40,061 nt of DNA from the NCBI GenBank assembly GCA_037447655.1, contig JBBHKE010001408.1, forward strand, positions 95,166 through 135,226. Reading direction: 5' to 3'. The notes under the pieces are model-generated. The model saw only the letters and a list, made by a program, of their open reading frames with translations. It had not been told where the DNA came from and did no database searches. Within the stretch, counting starts at the first letter, position 1; every line of letters begins with the position of its first letter. The DNA comes from Zygnema cylindricum. Lineage: Eukaryota; Streptophyta; Zygnematophyceae; Zygnematales; Zygnemataceae. The position numbers were made by a program, and so were the translations under genes. Positions 30,666-40,061 of this stretch are shown one piece after another.

Positions 30666-33634
30666 TAAATGCGAATATTTATTTTTAGACGAAGCTGTTT
30701 GAATTTTTGCCATAGGGGGCTGTTTTTTACGCATTCTGCGATGATTTGAGCATCTTTGGCTTTTTGAATAATTAGGAGGCATTGATGAAAGTCGCCCGCT
30801 ATGAGAAACACTACATTCCTAAATGGTTTGTGATCTATTTGTAAATCTTGAAATGTTCTATCCATTGCCTGAAGTAGATGTCGATGAGACATAGAAACTT
30901 CATCCCAAACGATTAGAGAGGTTTGACGCAACAGCTATGCAAGATCTGATTATTAAGAGATATTGCATCAAGATTGAGCATCTATATCTAATGGATTCTT
31001 AAATCTTGAGTGCGTTGTCTTTCCACCTGTTAGTAACACTGTTGCTATTCCACTTGCAGTAACGACGACAACTATTTTGCCGTTAGTACGCATTTTTACC
31101 AGAATATTCTCTATGACAAATGACTTTCCTGTTCCTCCTGGTCTATCAAGAAAGAAGCAAGTTTCGGCCTTTGAAGTATCTTGTACTACATTTGTAACTA
31201 CGTCATATGCTTCTTTGTGTTCCACATTGAGTGTGGTGAATAAAGATAACACTCGTGTCATGTCTTGAAGATTGTATGTTTTTTTTGGCGTTTATTAATG
31301 GATTTCAACTTTGACAAATAAGTGGCTTTGGATAGTGTGCAAATTGGGTAGAGTTGGATAGTCCGTAATCAATTTACCGCCCCCATGTAGGAATTATTCG
31401 ATGTCCAATAAAGTCTCGTATTCATTTTATCGTTGAGGATTCTCATTATTATGCGACTCATGAGCTGTGTAATTAGCGCGATTTCCATGGTGGATATCTT
31501 AAGACATATTTTTGAACAGTTTTGCCCATAATGATTTTGCGGACTGAAGATTGGCGCAGTGGAGGATTGTGGCAAATAGGTGTCGGAGTTGTTTTGGCAT
31601 TTGGAATGTTACCACTTCTTCTATGCATTTTCCCCACTCTACATCATCATCACGAAGTCCCATTGCACTTGCATCTTCGGCAAATGTGGCATATTCGACA
31701 CCTTCGATAGTACACAAATCTTTGAATGATAGAGGTCATTGTCGATAGCAAAGTATCAAACGTAGGTAATAACGTTTGGGTTCAATTGGTGAGCATGTAA
31801 CCATTCTCCCTATGACACTCTGATTAACTCTTACTTGCTTTTACCAATGTTTATTCATCCAAATGTAATGTTTAGGGATTTCCGGATACAAAAAGGAGCG
31901 TGCGGTCTCATCATTAACACATAAGTCGAATTAACTTGCAACCTTCGTAGACGAAGCACGATTCAGAATTGTTGACGCATTATCTTGTGCATGAAACATA
32001 ACCATCTGTTGATAAGGTAAATGCACGGAAAGCTTTTCTACAGTCTGAGACTTAGCTTGTAAGGGGAATTCAAACAATCGCCAACATTATTCCGATGCGG
32101 ACACATATCGAGTATCTAAGTATTGTTGAATTTCGTCTTTGGGCTCGATATTTCCCAGTAACACAGCGGCGCGATCATGCCCTTTGTACACATAGTTGTA
32201 CAAATATTTGACCGATGCTATTGTTGAGCACACTTCGACATTAATTTGAAAATTGTATTTGTGCAAAAACCAAGGGTTGTATGGTACGACTAATTGATTA
32301 TCAAATGTTTTACCACTTTTTGTAATACCACGACCGTTATTTCGTATCCTGTACATAGGATATCCATTGCCAACCTCTTGAGTCTCCTCAAATAATTCTT
32401 TTAGAAATCCTTTCTTGCATTTACCCTCATGTAAACAACGGATGTCACATAGACCATGCATCACACACGTTGACATTGTTTTGTCCAATTTCTTGTTCAT
32501 GGGATCTGGTATGTCTGCTGAAGCGAACACGTCATATTTTGTGGTTGTTTCATGTTTGTCCTCATCAGCTAACATTTGGAGCAAATGTACATGAGGCAAA
32601 CCGCGTTTTTGAAACTCAATCACGTGAATTCTTGCCACATGTACTCGTAATGCACCGTCTGAAATGTCTTCAAGTATAGCTTTGAGCTTCAGTGAAAACA
32701 CGGGCACAGTAATGTCAGGTTGGTTGGAGGCGCTCTCTCCTGGTTTCAATGATTGTTTGATTTTTTTCCATTTAGGATTACATGTGACCGTTATGAATAA
32801 ATCTAGCTTGCCGAGTACGCGGACAACTGCCATGGCATTTTCGTATTGTTCCTGCATATACATATCACCACCAGTAAAGCTTGACGCTAAGATGAGGTGT
32901 CGCCCTTTTCTTGAAAGCTCTTCATTGCGGTGGTTCACCACAACATTATTTTTTGCCGGAAGGTTTGCATGACTTTGTTGCCCTACCTCATGGCTAATGA
33001 CACGATGGTTGCGTGGTAGCAAATCCATTAATCCCCCATACAACTCTGCGCGCAATGTATGTTGATTCTCTCGCTAGAACTTGAGTTTGTTGCTCCACTA
33101 TTCTCTCGCTAGAACTTGAGTTTGTTGCTCCACTTTCGCATATTGGTCTACACAGTACTGTTAGAATATACGACCGACTTTGTGTATTAAGTTGTTTTCT
33201 CCTGCATGCGTAAATAAACGATAGGCTGCATATGCTATTGGAAACACATGTCTTGCATTTGTCATTGTCAAACCAAAATGCCACCCTAGTTCACCATATG
33301 GAAATAGAAATGGGTATTGGAGTGGGTTATATAATGCATGTGACTCAAAAATGCGCATCATTCGATTTCCTTCTCTTATATTTAAAACTATATGTCTTCC
33401 TTCAGTATTTTCTGTTGGGTTAACCAAAATTGATGCCACTTCTTCTGCTTTTTGTCGATTGTAACGGCGTTGGTCTAAGTTTTGAACAATATCTTTTAGT
33501 ACCAATCGTATTTCAGGGGCTTCATGGATGCGTTCTCCTGCTAATATCAATTGTTGCGCCAAAGGGTTGTGTTTTGTCATCATATTTTGAATCATTGTCA
33601 GTACATCGCGGTCTAATCCATCCATAATACTCAT
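30666..33634 (-). pseudogene. Helitron Rep/helicase (RepHel) remnant
   Basis: Rolling-circle transposase plus PIF1-type helicase, minus strand. N-terminal part 33634-33161 (ESHALYNPLQYPFLFPYGE). The Rep core 33055-32087 has SSFTGGDMYMQEQYENAMA, FITVTCNPKW, the HUH motif in GLPHVHLL and the catalytic-tyrosine block KYLYNYVYKGHD. Next comes a middle region (WRLFEFPLQ, GLRDDDVEWGKCIEE, 32060-31500). The helicase follows with Walker A GGTGKS (about 31130), Walker B VWDEVSM (about 30905) and AGDFHQ. There are stops after GRIF, after YVSASE and between the helicase motifs, and a 35-bp tandem duplication before the Rep core, so it is dead. The frame is cut at 30665 by the Copia-1 LTR; the helicase C-terminus was not found beyond Copia-1. 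Terminal TC and CTRR ends were not identified. Confidence 0.9.
33064..33133. repeat. Exact 35-bp tandem duplication in the Helitron Rep region
   Basis: Two identical 35-bp units, 33064-33098 and 33099-33133, starting ATTCTCTCGCTAGAACTTGA. The length changes the reading frame, and the duplicated VEQQTQVLARE stretch is visible in translation. Confidence 0.9.
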
Positions 33635-33639
33635 TTTCT

Positions 33640-34220
33640 TGCTTAATTACATCTCCATTGATGTGTCAAATACGTAGACTTGTGCAAATGCACCCAGGTT
33701 TTCTTGAGGCAATAGTTGACTTTTTCGATGACATATTTTTCATTGAATACGAAAATTGAAAGGACAATTACTTACTTCGATCGATTGGTCATTGAGAGGT
33801 TGTGTTGTGTATGCACCATAGATGTCTCATACGCATAAAACGCACGCATGAAACGCCAAAAAAATAACGAATATGCGTATGAAACAAAGTTCAAAAATTT
33901 TAAAATGTGTTGACCGACTTTGACTCTATTCTAAAACTAAAAATTAAAAAATAGTAAAACAATTAATTAATAACGAAAAATACAATGACAACCAAATCAA
34001 AATTCCAAAAGTTCTAAACGAAAAAACCAACGACAACAGTCTCTTCGCTTGACGCCAAACCTGCAACCAACGATCAAACTATCACGTCGCCAGCGACCAG
34101 ACTGCCTCGGCACTAGACTCCTCGCCAGTGCCGACGCCTTGTCAGCGCAACCGCCGGCGTCTTCCCGGCACCCTATCGGCGCCAAGTTAGCGCCGAAGCC
34201 CTCCTTGTGGCGCTATTACA
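33640..34220. other. Helitron upstream flank, no gene recognised
   Basis: AT-rich to about 34020, then a GC-rich patch (34030-34210, CGCCGGCGTCTTCC and GGCGCCAAGTTAGCGCC) with no convincing coding signal. The 5' Helitron end may lie here but no border is seen. Confidence 0.35.
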
Positions 34221-34436
34221 ACATGTCAACATTCACAAATTTACAATTGAAGCAAAAAAGAACCTTTTTTAAATGTCAAAATTGAATAATGGCAAAGTCA
34301 CAATTGAAAGAAAAGTATCTATTTTTGTATGTCAACACTTAATAATGATAAATTCAGAATTGAAGCAAAATATAACCATTTTTGTATTTCAAATTGAATA
34401 TTGAAAAAATCATAATTGAAAAAAAAAACCATCATA
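34221..34436. repeat. About 57-bp degenerate tandem repeats, four units
   Basis: Units begin TGTCAACATTCA, TGTCAAAATTGA, TGTCAACACTTA and TTTCAAATTGAA; each contains (C/G)AATTGAA and ends in a T-rich block. Confidence 0.65.
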
Positions 34437-34566
34437 TCCCTTTAAAGCCTTAACATGCTCCCACTCTCCTCCTCGAGGCCTTGACATGGCTGCATGTGAT
34501 GAGTTTCGTGGAAGCTTCAAGTGTGGCTTCAATCGAGCCTTCCATTGCGGATTTAATGGCGGCTTC

Positions 34567-35357
34567 TAAAATTCTATGTGCTCCATTCTCCCACGGAATT
34601 TACAGATCCAAAAGAAGTTAATCTAGATAGTGCCGACTCCAAGTTGATATAAAACCAAATTACTGATACCCTGGAAATCAAAATCCCAATACAGCTTCAC
34701 CCCTGTGAAATAAGACTTTATGTGTGTTATGTGTGCTCAGTTCCAGAACAAAATGCAAACTTAGAATATGAGTTTTAGAAAACATTCCCCACTTTGACTT
34801 TCCCTTAGAAATGCCGCAACCTTGGCAAGCCGAAACTCTAACCAACTACACTTCTGTGTAACCTAGAATCCCTTGAATCCGCAACAAAAAGAATCACTGA
34901 AAATGGTCTATTGAATTGATAGTTATGGCTGCTCAAAGTGAGTTTTTTATACAAGGGTGCACTCAGAGATAGGCGGCTACCTACCAGAAAAGTTTCAAGT
35001 CCTAAAACCTCTAATAGGCCCTCTAGACCAATCAGATTATTGCACACTACATAATGTACATTCAAAGTACAGTAGCCGCCGTACTTTATGTACGGAATTA
35101 TGCGGAACCACTCTCGGTCTGCCACATGGCGAATAAGTTGTCGCCGTTCTGTCCTTTTCTTCGCCAACATCCTATATGATGATGAAACCTGTCATTTGGC
35201 GTGCCAAATTTAATCGTTGTTGACTGTTGAATTTTAACGGTTGTCGTTCCGTATTGACCGTTGAAATTCTCGTCAACATGAAACCAATTGAGGTACGGAC
35301 CAATCTATTAACTGTACCGTTCAAAAAAGTATAGGTGCCGAAGTACTTTTTGTACGG
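34567..35357 (-). repeat. Copia-2 3' LTR
   Basis: Aligns with 38046-38823 from the gag-proximal end (GCTCCATTCT, GTTAATCTAGATAGTG) to GTACTTTTTGTACGGTC. The plus-strand TG end is mutated to TA at 34567. The distal border near 35357 is inferred from where the similarity stops. Confidence 0.75.
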
Positions 35358-35701
35358 TCCATGTACGATATCGCCATGATGTAGCATTTGTCACATTCAA
35401 ACTTGTCATCTCGCGTTCTGGAGATCCCGCAATCCTCTATAATCTTGCCACGTGTCATCCGGGGTGGCGGTGCCCTAAAACGCCAGGTCGCCCACTCCGA
35501 AATCCTGGCTCGCACCATGGCCGTCGATTCAATTCGGATATTTATCCAGACAGTCGAAATAAAATGTCATCACGTAAATTTTGTGCGGTATGGAAATAGT
35601 GTGGTCTGGTTCATTTCCGTGTATAGTCCATCGCGTAATCTGTTAAATGGAACGTGTCGCGTCGTTTACATTTATATAATTGTCGTACTCTATATACTTT
35701 A

Positions 35702-35834
35702 GCATTGGTCCTAGGCTAGAGGTTAAAGCTAACGCCTACGGGTGATCTGATGGATGGTAGGTTCCATGATCAAATCCTGTAACGGTCAATCACTATAGGA
35801 ACCATGATCAAATCCTCTGTCTATCAATCACTAT
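35702..35834. repeat. Possible tRNA-derived SINE head with a short tandem repeat
   Basis: GGCTAGAGGTTAAAGC resembles a pol III A box and GGTTCCATGATCAAATCC a degraded B box about 40 nt later. The block (A)CCATGATCAAATCCT...TCAATCACTAT is then repeated in tandem (about 35763-35797 and 35802-35834). No poly(A) or target duplication is clear. Confidence 0.3.
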
Positions 35835-36031
35835 TTTGGAAAAATCTACCAAACCTACTCTCTATCTCTTAAACAGCTTTGGCAGCCATCACTCTAGCTT
35901 CTTCTTTAGCCTTCAGTGACTACGACAAGTGTGGGGGCTTGGAGAAGGGAGTTAGAGGCAGACTGCCTCTGCCTTTTTCTATCCTAATATAGACCTAGAA
36001 AATACACAAATATCAAAACTCCCCTTATTTT

Positions 36032-38077
36032 CTAGTCTATTTTCCTTTCAATACCGGAAAAAAATACAAACACCCCCTCCATTTTTTTTCTTTTCCTTTT
36101 CCTTTCATAAAGCTTCAAGAAAATACCCTTATATTTTAAAAGGTCAATTAGGTGAGCTAAAATAAACATTCCATCTTGTTGATCACATATTTTATTTAGC
36201 ATCCCACTTTTCATAAATTCGAGCAAATATTTTATCCACCTCATCCCTTTTCCATCCTCACAAATTCTGATTTCCCTCTTGTAGTTCAAACAGCCAGCCC
36301 CATCTCAAATCTGCAACACACACCCAGATGCTAACCCTTTTACAGGCACACCTTCATAAATGGCATCACTCTCATTAGTGATGTCAAACCCGGAACCCCC
36401 TAAATTTTCCCAAAAACAAGTGCGCTCGCTAAGTTCCTCAAAAGATATACGTCTTCCGTACTTATATTTTTATCCATGATATTACCACATTTTTTGGAAC
36501 TTTCCTCATTCTCTCCCATGGAATTCTTTCCACTATCACTCTCTAACTTTATTCCCATTATATATTTCTCCTCCCCTAAACCTTTCATTAAATATTCCTC
36601 GTCTCCCCTATCCTTTAAAACCCCCTCTAGATTTACTTCTCCCATTTCCTCAGGATCCGTTGAAGTCTCATTTTCCCACCATTTTTTTGTTTTTAAAAAT
36701 ATCTATAAAATTATCCTCATTATTTTTTTTTAATATTTTTTTCAATTAAGGATCCTAGATTTGTCCTTCTCATTTCTAAGTCCTACTTTCTCCACTCCTT
36801 GACATCCTCATCATGTCTCACTCTCTCAAGTACCTCCCTTCCCTTTACTTCCGTTATACCTCCTAAAGCACAATGTTGCTTTCGTGGAATCTCTGTGTGT
36901 TTTTCTCTCTTCTCCATTTTACCGATGTGGAGAAGCTCCAAAATATCTTCATCCTCTTTCTCCTCTCCCCCTTCTTCCTCCTCATCCACATTCCAACTTC
37001 TAAGTTATTCCAAATAAGGGAATTCTTCCATAAAGTACCCGGCTCCCTGCAAAAAAAGGAAACCCCTTATTTCGAAGCTCCTCTTTCTTTTCCTCTCCCT
37101 CTCTTTCCACCAAAGTTACGATAGGGTTTACCTTTGTCTTTATTCCTTTCATCACGCTTCCGCCAAACACCATCATTTCTCTCATCACGCTTCCGCTCGT
37201 CACCACCATTCATAACATCACGCTTCCTCCAGTCACCACCAGTTGTCAATGCATTCACCTTGTCACTTCCCCTACAAAGCTCCAAAATGCTTTCCCTCAC
37301 AAGAATCATCCTTATGGTAATGCTCCAAGTACATGAGGAGCCATCCACTTCCTACTTACGTTTAATTATTTTTTCGTACTCATCTGGGTGTTTCATGATT
37401 AGTGTGTTAATCTTTCTCTCCTCAAATTCTACATACCTTGCACTACCTAGCTCAACATATAACGCAACAATATCATTGCAAAACTCTATCATGCTACCCC
37501 CTTTATAAACATAGACCTCTATTTCCTATTTCACAAGCTGTTGCCTTTGTATAGTCTCACTCTTATAAATCTGGATTAGTGTTTCCCATATCTCTAAAGA
37601 CTAGGTTAAGTTTATAAGAGTGATAGCTATGGACTTAGACACGTTTCTCAGTATGAGATATTTTGGTATAGTGTTTTTGTATTCCCTTATTTTTCTGTCA
37701 TTTTCTTCTGTTTTTTGTTCAGTTATATCGCCTACAAGTGAAGCTGTAGCTGAGAGCCTAGCTCCCCTCACCATAGGTGTTCATTTTCCCTTTCCCCCTT
37801 TTCCCTCTTCCATGGCAATGATTTTCCCTTCACCTTCTGATACAGCTGATCTCTAGTTGGTTTTCTGGAATGCGCCAGATGAATCTCCATAGTCAGTTCC
37901 ACCAAAGTCGGGTGGCGGGCACCTCACTTGTCCCGAAACAATTCCCCACAAGTCCTTTTCGAAAACCAATCCCTGCATCGTAAAATCCCAATAAGTGAAG
38001 TCTATTCCATTAAACATAGGCACCCTAGATGGTGGGCCCATAACCTGAAATTTTATGGGCTCCATTCTGGCATACAA
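36032..38077 (-). pseudogene. Copia-2 internal region, deleted gag and RT pieces
   Basis: The gag start at 38066 region reads MEPIKFQ-VMGPPS-RVPMFNGIDFTYW (LTR part, primer site part, internal part). A basic DERN-rich gag tail (37348-37067, WRKRDERN repeats) and a degenerate zinc-knuckle area (about 37040) follow. A reverse-transcriptase piece carries GLGEEKYIMGIKLESD (about 36590-36540). Further pieces to about 36290 include FDITNES and NYKREI. Integrase and RNase H are not recognisable, and only about 2.7 kb separate the LTRs, so this is an internally deleted, inactive copy. Confidence 0.75.
38029..38045 (-). other. Copia-2 primer-binding site: half-tRNA (initiator Met anticodon) type
   Basis: Immediately after the LTR end (ATTTCA) the minus strand reads GGTTATGGGCCCACCA. 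This is the exact complement of UGGUGGGCCCAUAACC, which covers the anticodon stem-loop of plant initiator tRNA-Met, rather than of the tRNA 3' end. Drosophila copia and yeast Ty5 prime in this way from a cleaved initiator tRNA. The flanking CCACCA fits the plant tRNA better than the animal form (CCCAGC). Confidence 0.75.
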
Positions 38078-38823
38078 TTTGCATATCCAAAAGAAGTTAA
38101 TCTAGATAGTGGCGACTCCAAGTTGATACAAACCCCAATGACTTACACCATGACAATCAAAACCCCAATATAACTTCACCCTTGTGAAATAAGACTTCTT
38201 GTATGGTCAATTCCACCACAAAATGCAAACTTAGAATATGAGTTTTGGACAACATTCCCCACTTTCACATTCCCTTAGAAATGCCACCACCCTGGCAAGA
38301 AAAAACCCTGACCGACTACACCCCTGTGTATCGTAGACTTCCCTGAGTCCGCAGCAAAAAGAATCACTGAAAATGGTCTGCTGAGTTGATAGTTATGGCT
38401 GCTCAAAGTGAGTTTTTTTATACAAGGGTGCTCTCACAGAAAGGTACCAAAAAAGTTCTAAGTCCTAAAACCTCTCATAGCCCCTCTAGACGAATCAGAT
38501 TATCGCACAATACATAATGTACATTCAAAGTACGGTAGCCGCCGTACTTTATGTACGGAATTATGCGGCACCACTCTCGGTCTGCCACGTGGCGAATAAG
38601 TCGTTGGCGTTTGGTCCATTTCTTCTCCAGCATCCTATATGATGATGCCACGTGTCATTTTGGCGTGCCGATTTTAATCTTTGTTTACTCTTGAATTTCA
38701 ACGGTTGTCGTTGCGTGTTGACCGTTGAAATTCTCATTAACACACAACGAACTAAGGTACGGACCAATCTATTAACTGTACCGTACAACAAAGTACAAGT
38801 GCCGGAGTACTTTCTGTACGGTC
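38046..38823 (-). repeat. Copia-2 5' LTR
   Basis: Partner of 34567-35357. On the plus strand it starts TGAAATTTTATGGGC next to the primer-binding site and ends near GTACTTTCTGTACGGTC, where the LTR of Copia-3 begins without a gap. Confidence 0.75.
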
Positions 38824-39695
38824 TGTTGTTCTGAGACAATTGCTGGTACTAAAGATGAAAAAGAGGCAGTAATTGCTAGTACTGAAGATGAAGAAGAGGC
38901 TTCAAAAGTCATTATATTAGAAATTAAGGGAGAAAGCTTCCACAAAGACCGATGGCTGAACAACAACTTTGACAGACAATAACTTGCAATATAGGGAAAC
39001 AATAGTCATACAATTCAACTATAATGTAGATAACATACAAAGGAACACACATACAAAATTCCACTCAATTCTGCACAAAGATTTATGAGATGTTTAGAGA
39101 TGAAATTCCATAAAACTGAGTGTCCAATTTTTCATATCATTTGTTCCTTAACTCCAAAATTTACTAAGTCATACTTTATACTGAAACTATACTAAAATGT
39201 ACAAAGGTATTGCAGTCGTACGTCTAAAAACAAAACTGTGAGTATATCTGTGTACACAAGGTATGTCATAAATCACGCATTTTACACTAATCAACTAATT
39301 CACTACAAACAAAATTATGTTCTAACAAATATTTACACCGACAATCAGATCACGATAATAGAGAAAAGGAATCGTAATCTAGTCGCGCCTCGTCAATAGT
39401 TGTCGGCGGCAGCTGTCAACCGTCGGATCACCAAATTCGACACCGTGGAGGTGCTCCCAAGAATCATGTGGTCCTTACTGAATGTATGTATGTCCACGAA
39501 GGACATACTCAAGCATTCATCGCAGCAGACGACACCTGTCCTTAGTGTGACTGAAGCGTGAACTCCCAATTTCACTGTCACACTTATTATGGCAAATACT
39601 GAAGCGGACCAACCCAAAAATAAACTAAGTACTGAACAGCTCTCTCTCTCACACAACCCGGAAAAAGAAAGGACTAAAGCTTTCCAAAAACAACA
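38824..39695 (-). repeat. Copia-3 3' LTR (872 bp)
   Basis: Bounded by TGTTGTT (38824-38830) and its inverted form AACAACA (39689-39695), and directly preceded on the minus strand by the polypurine tract AAAGCTTTAGGGGAG (39710-39696). No second LTR lies in the window. Confidence 0.75.
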
Positions 39696-39720
39696 CTCCC
39701 CTAAAGCTTTAGACTCACTA

Positions 39721-39803
39721 GTCACTTATTCCACATGCATCCCTACAGAATTTTAAATTGGGTGCTGGCAAAGGTTTTGTCATCATGTCTGTTGGATTGG
39801 CAC
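39721..39803 (-). pseudogene. Copia-3 RNase H C-terminus
   Basis: The minus strand encodes NPTDMMTKPLPAPNLKFCRD and ends CGISD-stop, homologous to the Copia-1 end (ADMLTKALLAPKLQFCRD...). Similarity stops near 39803, so only the last few dozen codons remain next to the LTR. Confidence 0.85.
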
Positions 39804-39893
39804 GTGAAGCCGGTCCAATTCGGGGTAGAATATGGATTATCCATACTCAAGCCGCCCGTAATAAATGGGTACGGACCCGCCAGTCTCAACATC

Positions 39894-39965
39894 GAGCTGG
39901 TGGCACAGTGGTAGTGCGTTCGCAGCTGAAGTGAAAGGTCCCAGGTTCGAACCCTGGCCGGCTCA
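39894..39965 (+). tRNA. tRNA-like sequence, probably SINE head or tRNA pseudogene
   Basis: A cloverleaf folds: acceptor GAGCTGG/CCGGCTC, D arm GCAC-AGTGGTA-GTGC, anticodon stem TTCGC/GTGAA, T arm CCAGG-TTCGAAC-CCTGG, discriminator A. Both pol III boxes are good. The anticodon loop is AGCTGAA, which puts G instead of the invariant U at position 33 and would give anticodon CTG. That argues against a working tRNA-Gln and for a tRNA-derived SINE or pseudogene. The tail toward the window end (AATTTTCC...) shows no clear pol III stop. Confidence 0.5.
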
Positions 39966-40061
39966 ATTTTCCAAAGTGTGGGACATGCCGAATCCCGGAT
40001 TTCTAGGAAATCTAACACCTGTGCCCTCTCCTAAACTAAAATATTGTCGGGAAAAATGCGG

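Noticed and set aside
34997-35387. Similar minus-strand peptides (GTVNRLVRT, ISTVNT) at about 35200 and 38700
   Set aside because: The resemblance exists because both are LTR copies of Copia-2; it is repeat DNA rather than a conserved gene.
39743-40018. Minus-strand 91-codon frame over the tRNA-like sequence
   Set aside because: It is a readthrough of tRNA-like DNA and the Copia-3 end; no family resemblance.
1-40061. CRISPR arrays, bacterial operons, riboswitches or rRNA
   Set aside because: None seen; all direct repeats are tandem minisatellites or dispersed transposon ends, and gene structure is eukaryotic.

Overview
The window looks like nuclear DNA of a streptophyte plant or alga with a large, repeat-rich genome (a charophyte such as Chara would fit, but the species is a guess). 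Supporting signs: a nuclear tRNA-Trp that closely resembles the land-plant gene; a 12-exon RNA pseudouridine synthase whose C-terminal tail resembles the plant RluA-family enzymes; GT-AG introns; Copia, Gypsy and Helitron elements; and a Copia primer-binding site whose flanking bases fit a plant-type initiator tRNA-Met. Only two or three host genes are credible; most of the rest is transposon-derived.

Layout. 1-3446: tRNA-Trp (522-593) in a GTAC-rich mosaic of terminal-inverted-repeat (TIR) elements, including a 522-bp element with perfect 24-bp TIRs (1088-1609). 3447-13113, minus strand: a pseudouridine synthase gene whose 12 exons join in phase to a 595-residue open protein. One MITE family sits past its 3' end, inside one intron and upstream of its 5' end, and a hAT-like palindromic repeat lies in another intron. 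14233-14800, minus: coding-like frames with a possible 47-nt intron, not identified. 15526-16360, plus: a BTB/KCTD T1-domain gene with a clean first and last exon but a disrupted middle. 17795-18540, plus: a decayed Ty3/Gypsy reverse transcriptase. 19038-19395: an unidentified coding-like fragment.

19819-24309 is a tangle of interleaved inverted repeats, hAT-like CGATA palindromes and a 780-bp Harbinger-like element with TTA duplications, plus two unidentified ORFs. 24456-30665, minus: a nearly full-length but dead Copia element (Copia-1) with 1-kb LTRs. It adjoins, and probably cut into, the helicase of a decayed Helitron (30666-33634, minus). 34567-38823, minus: a second, internally deleted Copia (Copia-2) whose primer-binding site matches the anticodon half of initiator tRNA-Met. 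38824-39803, minus: an LTR plus the RNase H end of a third Copia (Copia-3). A tRNA-like, probably SINE-derived sequence ends the window (39894-39965).

The two recognisable host genes are divergent (pseudouridine synthase minus, BTB gene plus) with about 2.4 kb between them. The most notable observations are that in both Copia elements with a preserved 5' end the gag frame starts inside the LTR and reads through a primer-binding site of the half-tRNA type, and the dense foldback cluster at 19.8-22.9 kb.
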